DNA of 64,000 bases, taken from positions 166,810,437 through 166,874,436 of the forward strand of contig NC_135715.1 in NCBI RefSeq assembly GCF_964656455.1, written 5' to 3'. The notes beneath the pieces were generated by a model. It was given only the letters and a program-made list of their open reading frames with translations, did no database searches and had not been told where the DNA came from. This document shows, one piece after another, positions 21,986 to 33,058 of this stretch. Position numbers and translations under genes: made by a program. Source of the DNA: Halichoerus grypus. Taxonomy: Eukaryota > Chordata > Mammalia > Carnivora > Phocidae. Numbering within the stretch: position 1 is the stretch's first letter; every line of letters begins with the position of its first letter.

Positions 21986-22914
21986 TATACATGCATGTGT
22001 GCATGTACAAGCACACACACATAATATCTAAGAAATAAAGGCCCTTTTTAACTGGAATTACCAATGAGGTACCATAATATTTGTTTACTTACAGTTTTCT
22101 TATATCTAAGTCTCCCTAAGTGCTAAATTCTACCAACCACCAAGATAACATGTTATCCCACACCAAGATAAAAAGAAACAGTTTGATATTACTATTAATA
22201 TGAAACTGTATATTTTCAAGGCTTTCAGAAATAAAGACCTAGGTTTCATTGGAAAGAAGTAAAAAAGGAAAAGTGGGGTATGATAAAATTGTCTTACTTA
22301 CCAGAGCAAAACTGTAAGCCATTACTTTCTTTTTCTTGTGCAAGACTCCAAAACACCAAAGGATAATGAAATCTAAAAAAATAATGTAGCAACTACTTAG
22401 AAGTATAATTTCTGACTATTTTCAAAATTCTGAAGTCTTCAATTTCGCCACAAATGGATAATGTCTGAAAGGCACCTTTTAAAGTATTGGAAATAGCTAA
22501 ATTTTGTTCATTCTAGATAGAGTTAATATTTCCCATCTAAATTCTCTGCAATTAAAAGAACTTGATCACAGACAGAGGGAACAAAAAGGCAGAGAGCAAT
22601 GGATTCTGACCTTGAGCAGCATCTCATCTATCAAGCAGTCACTTCTAACTAGTAGATTTTTTTTTTTTTTTGCCATTTCATGAAAGTAATCCCTATTCTT
22701 AGCTTAAAATTGGATAAATCCTAGGCAATACATATAAAACTTTTATAAAAAATAGATTATTTAATAGAACGCTCTACCTGGCCAAACTATTTCTCAACCC
22801 CAGACAAGGCAACAGATGAGTCTGGGTCTTTTCTGAGGACTTCTCAACTGAATAAATCAAATGAGTTTTATCTTGAGATTGTGTTTTGGGGCCTGTCTTC
22901 CTTTCTGAATGCAA
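21986..22914. other. Single-copy DNA, no feature recognised
   Basis: AT-rich, with a 15-base T-run at 22656-22670. No frame of note. Confidence 0.4.
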
Positions 22915-22957
<43 letters not shown>

Positions 22958-22992
22958 CACTCAGTCACTCAGTCACTCATTCACTCACTCAT
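22915..22992. repeat. (CA)n followed by a GTCACTCA minisatellite
   Basis: About 20 CA units (22915-22955), then about four tandem copies of an eight-base GTCACTCA-type unit with decay to TCACTCACTC. A compound simple repeat, likely length-variable between individuals. Confidence 0.97.
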
Positions 22993-23748
22993 ACATTTTA
23001 TGGATAAGAATACCCAGAATTTGAGAGAAGCAGAAATGTGTTCTTGACCTTCATTACTCTGTAAGAAGTTAACCGGAAACTGGATTTATAGCCAATTGTG
23101 CTTGATTGAATCATATATAATGAATGATTCAGATTATTTGGAAGTTCTTGCTGGTGTTTTCATTCTCTGCTTTAAACCTAGTTAACATTCCAGTTCTAGA
23201 AAGATGACTTCTACTTTTGCCTCAACTAAATTCTGGTTTATGAAACAATCCATAAAGTGTCACATATCACAGTATATTCTTTGCTTCCACTGGCATAATT
23301 AGCAAGGGATTAAATGCCAACCTGGCATCACCTCATAAGGAAAAAATATTTCCACACCATGTCTCATGGAGTGAAGGAATCAAGCACTCTTGTATTCTTC
23401 CATTGCTAAGGCCCTTCAAACAACACTAATGCAAAGGAAAAATTCTGGCTCTCTAAATTAGCTGACGACTACCACAGCACCTGGGGTTTTTCCTGGGAGT
23501 GATGTGATGTGTGTTTTCATCACTATCTGGTCGAGTGCTAGCTCTAATATAAACTCACCTGTATAAAAGACACAGTTTACCCAGCCTCCTTTTTTCTCCA
23601 ACCTAGAACTCTGACTTTATAATCTATGCTTTTTGTATGACTAATGAAAGAACCAAGTCATTTTTCTAATTGTTCAGTTTTTACTAGCAAATATCCAGTC
23701 TTGAACAGAGGGTCTATGTTGCAAAAATGAATGAAAATAGGTGTTCAT
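22993..23748. other. Single-copy DNA, no feature recognised
   Basis: No coding or repeat signal recognised on either strand. Confidence 0.4.
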
Positions 23749-23762
23749 CAGAACTCAAGTGA

Positions 23763-23962
23763 GGGGCGCCTGGGTGGCTCAGTTGGTTGAGCGACTGCCT
23801 TCGGCTCAGGTCATGATCCTGGAGTCCTGGGATCGAGTCCCACGTCGGGCTCCCTGCTCAGCGGGGGGTCTGTTTCTCCCTCTGACCCTCTTCCCTCTCG
23901 TGCTCTGTCTCTCATTCTCTCTCTCAAATAAATAAATAAAAATCTAAAAAAAAAAAAAAAAA
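23763..23962 (+). mobile_element. CanSINE, youngest-looking copy
   Basis: Full-length plus-strand SINE: GGGGCGCCTGGGTGGCTCAG head, CAGGTCATGATCCTGGAG, a CTCTCTCTCAAATAAATAAA tail and an almost pure A-run (23946-23963). A perfect 13-base target duplication AGAACTCAAGTGA lies at 23750-23762 and 23963-23975. The head keeps the tRNA-derived Pol III A and B box regions. The body (CAGCGGGGGGTCTGTTTCTC) is a different subfamily from the SINEs at 60 and 936. The 64-residue frame through it is spurious. Confidence 0.97.
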
Positions 23963-23975
23963 AGAACTCAAGTGA

Positions 23976-24802
23976 ATTGCTTACTTATATCCTATATAAG
24001 GTTTTTGGTTAACAAGACCTACTGGCAGCTGGGAAGACAATTGATGGGAAAGCGGGCACAATATATCACTCTCCTCCATTCAATATTCAATAGTCGATGT
24101 GGAATGGACAATGTGGTACAGGCAATTTTTTTCACTCATTGGCTACTGATTTTGTATTGTGTTTCAAATAGAAACAATGTAGAGACACCATTCTATTACA
24201 TTTTAGTTAAAATAAATTCTTAAAACTTGATTCCAGCAGAGGTGGACAAACAAGGCATTTAAAGAGCTAGATAAATATTCTTACCTACAGAGCCAGAAAT
24301 ATATTTTAAGTGGTTTTGGTTCTTCTGTGAGAAAATGAATTTCTCTGTTTTCCCCCAAAGACCCCATTCCTCTCCTTTTTATCTGCATTGATTACATTTA
24401 CATTGTTAACCTACGAATAGATTTGTGGGCTCAGGAGATTCTGTCAATATCAATGTTCTATAACCTGGAGAGTGAGAGGAGGAGTGTGGGGGGAGAGAAC
24501 AGGAGGGGGTTGGAGAGAGTGAGTGCAATGAATTACTTTAACGCTATGGAGGGTTCTGTGGGAAGTTGGGTTTACTGTGTTCATGATATACTAATACCAT
24601 AGTGTGTAGAACACAGATTTATTCTCTGATTGGCATAGCCTGCCTAACAAGTAAGCAGCAAAATAGTGCCTTATAAATGAGATACTCCGTTCAGTGGGTG
24701 CCCTCTCTTCAGGGTTTATGAGCTCTGAGGTTTACACATCCCTTTCACTGAAATCTCTGTTGCACATGGTGAAAGATGGCAGGATTGTTTTGGTAGCCAC
24801 CT
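23976..24802. other. Single-copy DNA, no feature recognised
   Basis: A purine-rich G-run patch lies at 24475-24520. The frame 23972-24223 lacks a domain. Confidence 0.4.
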
Positions 24803-24960
24803 AAGTCAGAGATTCTTCAACTTCACTTGCACCTTAGACGCACCTGGGACCTGTGCATATTAACCCAGAACCTCAGGGCACATGCCAAACGTTGACATTT
24901 TTTCCATGTGTTCCAAGTATTTCTAATGTCAGGAAGGATTGAGAACCCTTGCACTGAAAA
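24803..24960 (+). mobile_element. MER5-type hAT-Charlie element
   Basis: AGAGATTCTTCAACTTCAC, GACGCACCTGGGACCTGTG, TAACCCAGAACCTCAGGGC, and the closing GGATTGAGAACCCTTGCACT follow the short non-autonomous DNA transposon MER5, with its inverted ends (TTCTTCAACTT-like and ATTGAGAACCC-like). It is non-coding and immobile. Confidence 0.65.
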
Positions 24961-25654
24961 ATGGTCATGAAAGGAGAACAACTAGGCAGAGAACCCAAGG
25001 AACTGGGGGTAACATGGCCTGACTCCAGTGCTAAGCTGTGCCTGGGCAGAGGAGTTCTGTAGACATTGGAGACAATAGAGGCACCCAGCTTTCCCGGTTC
25101 CACAGCAGAGAGGCAGTACTGGGAAGAGTAGGCACCAGCATGACTTCAGGGATGTTGGAGGACAGTGCCCTTATATGACCACCTGGGTTCTGGACTTCAC
25201 AAGTACCAGGAGCAGTGGCCACAGTGAGATGGCTCACATAGTATCCCAGACACAGAATTCTCTGTTACAGACATGGCTGGGGAGATCCCATCAGGGGAGG
25301 AACAAAAGGGAAAATGTCACATCTGTGAACACATGCAAGACATGCTCTGGAGATACCAAAAAATGACTTCAGGAAGAGCTAAAGGGCTTCAAATAATGAG
25401 TGGGAACAAGAAATATAAATGTTGTTTATTATGGCTAATATGATCATATTTTCCCCTGGGCTGAAGGGGCCTATTGATATAAGGGTAATAAACTCATTAC
25501 AAGTTTTAAAGTAGTAAACAAACTTTGATCAGTGACTGATTAGTCAGGTAATGAAAGTTCCCCAGTACAACATGGTTTGGCATGGGCAATACACTTGTGC
25601 TAATCTTGTTTGTTCTCTTGAAAAAAATGTGTTATGGAGGCTTAGGAAGCTACA
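24961..25654. other. Single-copy DNA, no feature recognised
   Basis: Overlapping short frames at 24873-25366 on both strands show no domain and no splice context that I trust. Confidence 0.4.
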
Positions 25655-25845
25655 TACTGTAGTGGTTAAAAGTGCGTGGACTGAAATTATTCTGAGTTCT
25701 GGCTCTTCAAGTAATTAGCTATGTAACCTCAGGGTTTTAGCTTTTTCTTCATTGAATTGTGGAAATTAAATGAGATAATACATTTTGGTGTTCAGTTAGT
25801 ACCTGGTACATAGTAAATTTTCAATAAATGATTCGATTTTTTCAT
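25655..25845 (+). mobile_element. MIR SINE, near full length
   Basis: TGTAGTGGTTAAAAGTGCGT (tRNA-like head), TTCTGGCTCTTCAAG, TAGCTATGTAACCTCAGGG, AAATGAGATAATACATTTTG and GTACATAGTAAATTTTCAAT follow MIR from head to core to tail on the plus strand. One of the best-preserved MIRs in the window. Confidence 0.85.
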
Positions 25846-26329
25846 ATGCTTTAATATGATTCAGTGAACAAGACTGATTTAGAATCTTGATTAATATTTG
25901 GATTTGGCTAGTTCTGCTTGGGTTTCGTCCTATTTCCCAAACATGCATTATGAAATATAGATGATAAATGTTGAGCGATTTTTTAGTAGTTATGATAATA
26001 AAATGTGCATCTTTAACTTATCATTATGTATTTTTAACAATATTAGTGTTTACAAACAATGTCAGAACTTTATACCAGAATGATTTCATTTCCCCCTCTT
26101 CCTGCCCTTTGTGTTCTTGCTGTCATATATTTTACTTTCAAATGTAATAAATGTCACAACATATTATTATTATATATGTTTTAAATCAGAAAATAGTCTT
26201 TTAAAAATATGAATGTAAATTCTGAATGTATATAGCAAATACATATTAAAATAGATGTATATGTATTCTGAGTATATATATTGAATATGTATTAAAATTA
26301 TAGATATAGATATATTTTGCTTTGATTTT
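25846..26329. other. AT-rich, with TATA/ATTAAAAT low complexity
   Basis: Irregular repeats of ACATATTAAAAT and TGTATATGTATTCTGAGTA at 26235-26310. No family recognised. Confidence 0.45.
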
Positions 26330-26810
26330 GTTGATTTTCGAGGATTTTTTGATTGATATCTTTCATAAATCTTGGAAAATTTTTGGCTATTCTCTCTTTT
26401 GATACTGTTCCAAAGATCTTGATACTTCCATTTCTCATCCTTTTTTGCGGGGGGAAGGGTAATTAGTTTCTGTAATTTCTGCTGACCTCTTTCCAAGGTC
26501 ACTGAGGTTTTTTTCCCTGCTATATCCAGTCTTCTGATGTTTCTTCAAATGAATTAACTTTTCAAGGTGAAAATTATAACTTCATATCTAGCATTTTCAT
26601 TTGTTTGTTTTTCATAGTTTTCTCTGCTGATATTCTTGGTCTATTCTTTAATATAACATGCAGTATAGAGAACATTTTTATCTCCCTAAAAACATCACTG
26701 TGTCCCATTGTAGGTGATCCTGTCTGTACATTAGCACTGGACCTCAGGCATCTGTTGCTTTCCTTTCTCTCACATAGCTTGTCTCTTCTATTTATCTTTC
26801 CACTTATTTA
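26330..26810 (-). mobile_element. Ancient L1 or HAL1 ORF1-region remnant
   Basis: On the reverse strand, 26340-26460 reads KYQDLWNSIKREN, which resembles the LRDLWDTIKRTN-type segment after the coiled coil of L1/HAL1 ORF1. Flanking sequence is a diverged continuation. No intact frame. The assignment rests on this short peptide similarity, so it is tentative. Confidence 0.45.
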
Positions 26811-26904
26811 AGTCAATTACTTTTTTAAATATTTTGTAGTTTTTAAGGTACTCATCTTCATATCTTTTCAAAAATATATTCCTAAAAAGTTTTGATGCTA
26901 TTGT

Positions 26905-27865
26905 ACCAACAGGCAAAAAGTGCTCAATATCACTGACTAATGGTCAGAGGAATGAAAATCAAAACCACAATAAGATATTACCTCATTTGTTAGGATGACT
27001 ATTCTCAAAAAAAAAAAAATAGAAGATAAGAAGAAGTATTGGTGGGATGCAGAGAAACTGGAAACCTTGTACACTGCTGATGGAGATGTAAAATGGTACA
27101 GTAACTATGGAAAACAGTATTGAGTTTCCTCAAAAAATTAAAAGTAGAACCACCATATGATCCAGCACTTTCACTTCTGAGTATATACTCAAAGGAATTG
27201 ACATCAGGATCTTGAAGAGATATCTGCATTTCTATGTTCATTGCAACAATGACCAAGTTACAAAATAACCCAAATGTCCATCTACAGATGAATGAATAAA
27301 GAAAATGTAGTATATACATGCAATAGAATATTATCCAGCTTTCAAAAAGAAGGAAATCTTGCAATTTGGGATGACATAAATGAACCTGGAGAACATTATG
27401 CTAAGTAAAATAAGGTAGTCACAGAAAAATAAAAAAATATTGCATGATTTTTCTTATTTGAGGCACTAAAATAGTTAAACTCATTTAACAGAAAATAGAA
27501 TGGTGGTTGCCAGGCGTTGGCGGGACTGAGAATTGGGGAATTTTTCAACTGGTATAAAGTTTCAGTTATGAAAACTGAGTTAGTTTCAGAGATCTGCTGA
27601 ATAGCATTGTGACTATAGTCAGCAATTTTGTATTGTTCACTTAAAAATTTGATGAGGGTAGGTCTCATGTGAAGTGTTCTTGCCACAAAAAAAAAAAGGA
27701 AATAAGCAAGCAAATAAAAAAGGGGACACAAGGAAACCTTTGGAAGTGATGGATATATCTATTATCTTGATTGTGGTGATGGTTTTCAAGGTTGTATACA
27801 TATGTCTAATCTCATCAAAGATGTATAATTTTTGTAGATCAATAATACTTCAATAAGACTATTTA
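26905..27865 (+). mobile_element. L1M remnant, ORF2 end and 3' UTR
   Basis: Plus strand in L1 order: GGAATGAAAATCAAAACCAC, GATGCAGAGAAACTGGAAAC, CACTGCTGATGGAGATGTAA, CCACCATATGATCCAGCAC, AATGTCCATCTACAGATGAA, AATAGAATATTATCCAGC, then 3' UTR features AGAATGGTGGTTGCCAGG, CTTGATTGTGGTGATGG and TAATACTTCAATAAGAC. Frames are broken. The minus frames of 119 and 111 residues (27005-27364, 27396-27731) are its antisense shadows. Confidence 0.85.
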
Positions 27866-27869
27866 AAAA

Positions 27870-28340
27870 TTTCATTTTCTTATTGTTTGTTGCAAGTATA
27901 TAAATTACAATTAATTTTTAAAAATATTTACCTTGCATCTTGTGTCCTTGCTAAACTTATTATTGTAATTTACTTATAGACTTGTTAAGATTTTCTATAT
28001 AAATAATCATGAAATCTGTCTGACAGTTTTATTTTCCTTTCCAATCTTTGTGACTTTTTTCTTTTTCTTACATTATTACACTAGCAAGGATCTCCTGTGC
28101 CATAATAAATTAAAATAATGAGATGAATAGCCTTGTCTTGTTCCTAATCTTAGGTAAAAAGCTGGAATATTTCAGTACTGAGTATCATGTTACCAGTAGG
28201 TTTTATTCTGTAGATATTCTTAACCGATTGAGGAAATCCCATGCTATTCCTAATTTGCTGACAACTTTTACCATGAATGAACAGTAGAATTTATCAAATG
28301 CTTTTATGACATCTATTAGATTGATTATATGGTTTTTCTT
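27870..28340 (-). mobile_element. Ancient L1 ORF2 remnant
   Basis: Antisense L1 reverse-transcriptase region: TAGCCTTGTCTTGTTCCTAA, TCATGTTACCAGTAGGTTTT, CTATTCCTAATTTGCTGA and ATCAAATGCTTTTATGACA are in the order expected for minus-strand L1. It abuts the 3' end of the plus-strand L1M. Confidence 0.7.
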
Positions 28341-28560
28341 CTTTTTTAAAAAGACTACTTTTTTTAGAGCATTTTAAAATTGAGAGGAAGGTATAGAGAT
28401 TTCCCAAATACTCCCTACCCACCCTGCCCCACATGTATAGCATTCCCTATTATCAGCATCCCCCACACAGTGGTATATTTGTTGCAATTGATGAACCTAT
28501 ATCATAATCATCATACATAATGGTATTATCATTTAAACAATACATATCAAGCCATGGAAT
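28341..28560. mobile_element. Ancient L1-associated non-coding fragment
   Basis: AATTGAGAGGAAGGTATAG, AGATTTCCCAAATACTCCCT, TATCAGCATCCCCCACACAG, GGTATATTTGTTGCAATTGA are landmarks of a common old LINE-derived non-coding segment. Orientation and family are uncertain. Confidence 0.45.
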
Positions 28561-28680
28561 ATATGATTTCTAAAATAAACTAAAAACCTTACACAAATCT
28601 AGATTAAATTCAAGAAGAAAATCACCATTATTTATAAAATATTATTGACACATCTTTGTTCATTGAGAAAACATTTTTTT

Positions 28681-28872
28681 TTTAAAGATTTTATTTATTT
28701 ATTTGACAGAGAGAGACACAGCGAGAGAGGGAACATAAGCAGGGGGAGTGGGGGAGGGAGAAGCAGGCTTCCCGCCGAGCAGGGAGCCTGATGTGGGACT
28801 CGATCCCAGGATCCTGGGATCATGAGCTGAGCCGAAGGCAGACGCTTAACGACTGAGCCACCCAGGCGCCCA
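28681..28872 (-). mobile_element. CanSINE, young arctoid-type
   Basis: Full-length minus-strand copy with tail complement TTTTATTTATTTATTTGACA, GCAGGGGGAGTGGGGGAGG, and head end GAGCCACCCAGGCGCCC. The target duplication AGAAAACATTTTTTT lies at 28666-28680 and 28873-28887. Confidence 0.96.
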
Positions 28873-28888
28873 AGAAAACATTTTTTTT

Positions 28889-29639
28889 AACCAAGAATGT
28901 TAGACAGAATTAAAGGTTTAAGAATCCATTTAAAGGATAGCATTTTTGGACGTTATTGATTGAAACTTAGTTTATTTTTTTAATGAAACTAACTTAGTGT
29001 CATTACAGTTATAATCATTTCAGATAGAAAGAATAGGTTTATCATTTTATTTGTTGTTGTAGTTTAAAACTTTAAAATAACATATAAGTCCTTAACTAAA
29101 TCTGAATAAAGTGCCTCTTTTCAGAATGTTAATCCTTTATTCCATAGAAAAAGATATGGTGTTGTTTTTGTCCTTTCTAGTATAGTGTGTGTGTGTATGT
29201 GTATGTGTGTGTGTGTGTATTTAAATTTTCTTCAGCTGTCAACCTCTAAATCAGTATGATAAAGCATTCTGAGGGGAAATCATATTTTTGATAACTTACC
29301 GGGTCATAGGTATTCCAAGGAGCATTATCTTATTTTCAAAAGTCAATGTTAGCAAAAGACAAATATTTATGTATTTTAAACTTCAGCTTTATTTTGTTTG
29401 TCTCTAAAAGTGCAAGCAAGAAGAAAAAGATGATTATTTCAGTCATGCAGGAGAGCATCTATAAAAATAATAAATATAAATTGGAATGTAACATCAAGTC
29501 TTGGCATCACACAAATATACACAGAAATACCGAGACAGCCTGACTTATAGTTTTGCTGAGTCTAAATGGTTATTGACAATAATCATTGAGGAAAAGCTTT
29601 CACTTCTTCTATATGAGCTGTAGACTTTTAGCTTTGAAT
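28889..29639. other. Single-copy DNA with a GT repeat at 29184-29219
   Basis: The GT run is interrupted by TAT units. No other feature recognised. Confidence 0.5.
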
Positions 29640-29790
29640 TCATCTAGGTCAGCTACCTCATTTAACAGATAAAATTATTGAAACACAAAGATTAAGCAAC
29701 TTACCCATGGTTACATAATTGTTTAGAAATAGCTGGTCATGGGCTTTTGATCTCCAATTTCATTAAGCTGATCGTGTCTTAACTCTTTGA
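29640..29790 (+). mobile_element. MIR SINE fragment
   Basis: CCTCATTTAACAGATAAAAT, GATTAAGCAACTTACCCATG and GTTACATAATTGTTTAGAAA match the MIR core region (ATTTTACAGATGAGGAAACTG and following) on the plus strand. Confidence 0.7.
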
Positions 29791-29919
29791 TTCCAGTATA
29801 TTTAATCTTGTTCTTCCTAAGTAAGTACTCTGTTAACTATATTTGGTGCTTTTGGATTTCTCTCATTTAAGAATCATATAATTTTCCAAGGATCAAACCC
29901 TCTGTTTCCTTAGTGTCCA

Positions 29920-30070
29920 ACGTTGCTTCAGAGTATGGACCTCACAGTGAAACAAACCTGAGTTAGAATCAAGACCCCATCACTATCCTACTTTTGTGAT
30001 TTAGGGAAGTTATTTAACCTTTATAAACTTAGTTTCCCCAAAGATGATAAGGCCAAGCTATTGTTTTTAT
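29920..30070 (+). mobile_element. MIR SINE fragment
   Basis: GAGTATGGACCTCACAGTG, TTTTGTGATTTAGGGAAGTT, ATTTAACCTTTATAAACTTA and AGTTTCCCCAAAGATGATAA follow the MIR tRNA-like half and the first part of its core. A second MIR within 130 bases of the previous one. Confidence 0.7.
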
Positions 30071-32758
30071 TTTTAGAGTAAAATAAAAAAAAATCATGTG
30101 AGCTATTATTATATCACGCAGTCTGTGTATTATAAACCTTTGATAAATATGAAGATGATTTTCAGATATTTTGGTGAAAAGACCAGAAAATCAAAAAACT
30201 TACTTTTAGATAATGCTGTTCAGTACCATTTTTTTTTTTTTTGCAAATATGAATGGTTGCTTTAATAAAATTAAAAACCAAAGTAACGTTTGCACCTTCT
30301 TTGAGGAGTGTATTACTTACTGAAAACAGCTAATGAAGATAGAAGATAGGGGTACGGAGTTGGGATTTAAGACTAGGAAAACAAGACATTTGAGAAGTAT
30401 TAATTTGGATAAGGTTCATGGAGGATGTAAGCTGAAAGAAGAAGAGTACACAGTTTGCCAACATAAAGGAAGAAGGACATTCTAAGTAGTAATAACAGCA
30501 GGTGAACTAGCCCAAAGCTTTGATTAGGGAAACCAGATGTATAGTTTCTGACTATAGGATACTTTACTCAAAATAAGTTTTTAAATTCATTTATTTCTTA
30601 TTCCACTGTTTTAAGATAGTAATGCCATAGAACATAGATATTATAAAGCAACATAAAAACAGAATAAAGTGATGTAAGAGTTGGAGGGAGAGGCCCTTAA
30701 CCATATTTACTGCCAAGAGCAGCTTTTTTTGAACAAATATTGCTGTGATGAGAAGCTTTGTTGTTTCCTCTTGAGAGCCTCTGGATCTTTCTCCAGCCCA
30801 ATTATTATATACTTGTTCTTAACTTCCTTCTCCTCCATTGTTATTCCACTGCCACGTAAATGTTGATTGAGAAATAGTTTGTCATCCATATCAACATGGT
30901 GCTTGAACACAGGAAGAATACTAAACTAAGGTGATCAAAATCAGATTGGGGTTTAAGATTATTATACCACTTATTTGATAATTTATTTTAAAATACTCCA
31001 TTTGAATTGTGTGATGTAAGTGGTTAAGTATTTTACCTTTACTATATAACCTTGTATACATTGTAGTATAATACGCTATAGTAGGATAGTAGCATTTGGA
31101 AGACCTTAGCTAGAATATCTTACTCCAATTTTGTTTTCATATATTCTTTAAATATTACAGCAATCTACTCCAAAGGATTCACTAATTAGTATAAAAAATG
31201 TTAAAAATAATTTTTCATTGGTGAAATGAATGAAGTTGAAGACACCTGATTAGTTAAAACAGTGGTATAGGCACCATCACTTTCCATGATCCAAGTTCAA
31301 GAGACTATTAAGCCTTGCTGCCTAGCACTTATATGGTGTAGTGTTGCAGACCTTAGAGATTCATTTGGTAGCATGTATCTGGCATTTTGCCTATTGCTTG
31401 TCCCAAAAAACATTGGATGACCTATTGGGATATTTTTGTATATGTCTTAGAATGAGGATCTCTTAGGGTGGGCTTGTTGGAGTGCATTTGGATGGAGATT
31501 TCTTAGTGGCTGAGCATAAAATAACAGGTTGTGTGTATCTTCTTGCTAATAAGTGTTCATAAGTTTGTCATTTGCTTTTACTAGAATGCGACAGATTATT
31601 AAGCAAGAAGATGCATAGATTTCTCTTTCTTCTAATCACCAGAGGTCACAAATATTTACCCTGAAGAACTTGGTATTAATAACTGCCAAATGGGCTGAGA
31701 TGAGTGCACAGCAATAAGTAAAAAAAATCTTTGAAAAAATATAAGAATACATTCCACATTTTCCCCTAAAACCTGAGCTGCCCTATTGATGACCTGAGTT
31801 TTTCTGCCTTCTGCCAGGATCACTCATAACATGTGAAGTCAACTATAAAAAAACTATATCATATACTTCTTTTTAAGCATATTTTAATAGAAAATGAGCT
31901 ATGGACCTGAAATAGAATTGTACAATTTTTTAGTACAGATGTACTAAGATCTATTAAGAGAAATGAAGGACATCAAGCTGTTGGACTTGGAAATTTTTGA
32001 GATTTTATTGGCCAGCAGGATGAGAGTAGGAAAAGACAGAAAGAAGTCATGATACCAAAGAACAAAGATCATTGTCTTGAACATCAGAGTGTTTTTGAGT
32101 CCCTACTGTATAGAGAACACTGGCAGAGAGGTAGAAGATCTAAAATAGAACTCCATGCCTTTAAGGGGTGATAACAACAGAAATGTAAGTAGAAGACAAT
32201 GAGGAAGTCTCAGATGAGAAATCACTGTGTGTTAAATCTTAGGTGAAGACTAAACAGAGCATTTTCCTTTCCTTTTCTTTGTTTAATCAAGGAGAGTTTC
32301 ATCTCCTCTGCAGAAAAGAGATGGCATTAAGAAACTTATTTGGAATTGAGGTATTAAGAAGTATAAGGACTGATTGAAATGACTGTAAATGGCACAAGGA
32401 TCTCTCCAGAAAGATCCCTTCTACCTTGAGTTCCTATTGTCTGTTTTGAGGGTGCTCTAGCTTTTGGTCCTTTTATTTCTGACCAGTATTTCTTGGATCC
32501 AAAGTGCACTCAACACCCAAATATAATTTTAATATAAATGAGTGGAAGCCAGAGAAAAACTGGCTGGCACCCAACTGCTTTATCTACTTCCAAGAAATCA
32601 TTCTTTCAGGAAAGAGCAAGCAAGACATTTTTAAATTAAAAACTGGGGTGAAGAATTTTTTTTTCTCTTTTGGTTGAATGAGCTCTGAACTTTATAGTGT
32701 ATTATCCTAAGATCTGGGGTTTTAATTCACATATTGTTATTCTTAATAGCACATCCCT
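30071..32758. other. Largely single-copy; possible L2 scraps
   Basis: 30385-30530 (AAGACATTTGAGAAG, then GGACATTCTAAGTAG) looks like a minus-strand L2 3' region, and 32080-32230 (CATCAGAGTGTTTTTGAGTC) may be another; both are weak. A 17-base T-run lies at 30226-30242. Complementary frames near 30681-30910 have no domain. Confidence 0.4.
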
Positions 32759-33058
32759 GTGGTTATATTTCTTAGCTTTTTAATGAAGGCTAACAGTGCC
32801 CTTCTTTCTTCCCTTGTTCCACATGCAAAGACATGTTTTTTAGATGCTGAAGACCTGAAATTGTATGAGACCTACCTTTCCCAATTTAAACTTTATCTAA
32901 GGCAATTAGGACTTAAAAAATATATATCAAATGAGATGAAATTAAGGCAAGAATCTAAAAGAGAGGGGATCTGTCATGTGACTCCTAGATTAGTTCACGA
33001 TACCTTATGGGACAAATTTAAAGTAGCTTCTGATATCTCTGGTACTTCTCATGCCTAA
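32759..33058 (+). other. Unassigned 100-codon open frame, probably chance
   Basis: An open frame without an ATG at its left end; the apparent start is GTG, and the first in-frame ATG is at 32783. The translation is fairly balanced and charged (EDLKLYETYLSQFKLYLRQL, later GICHVTPRLVHDTLWDKFK), unlike the repeat shadows elsewhere. A pyrimidine-rich stretch ending CATGCAAAG at 32830 could act as a splice acceptor. I do not recognise a family. There is no start context, no A-tail and no flanking duplication to mark a retrocopy. Most likely a chance frame; a lost exon is the alternative. Confidence 0.12.

Noticed and set aside
23763..23840. tRNA-like sequence at SINE heads as a possible tRNA gene
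   Set aside because: This is the tRNA-derived head of CanSINE; it lacks an intact cloverleaf and mature 3' end and continues into SINE body.
27005..27731. 119- and 111-residue minus-strand frames
   Set aside because: Antisense shadows of a plus-strand L1M ORF2 and 3' UTR.
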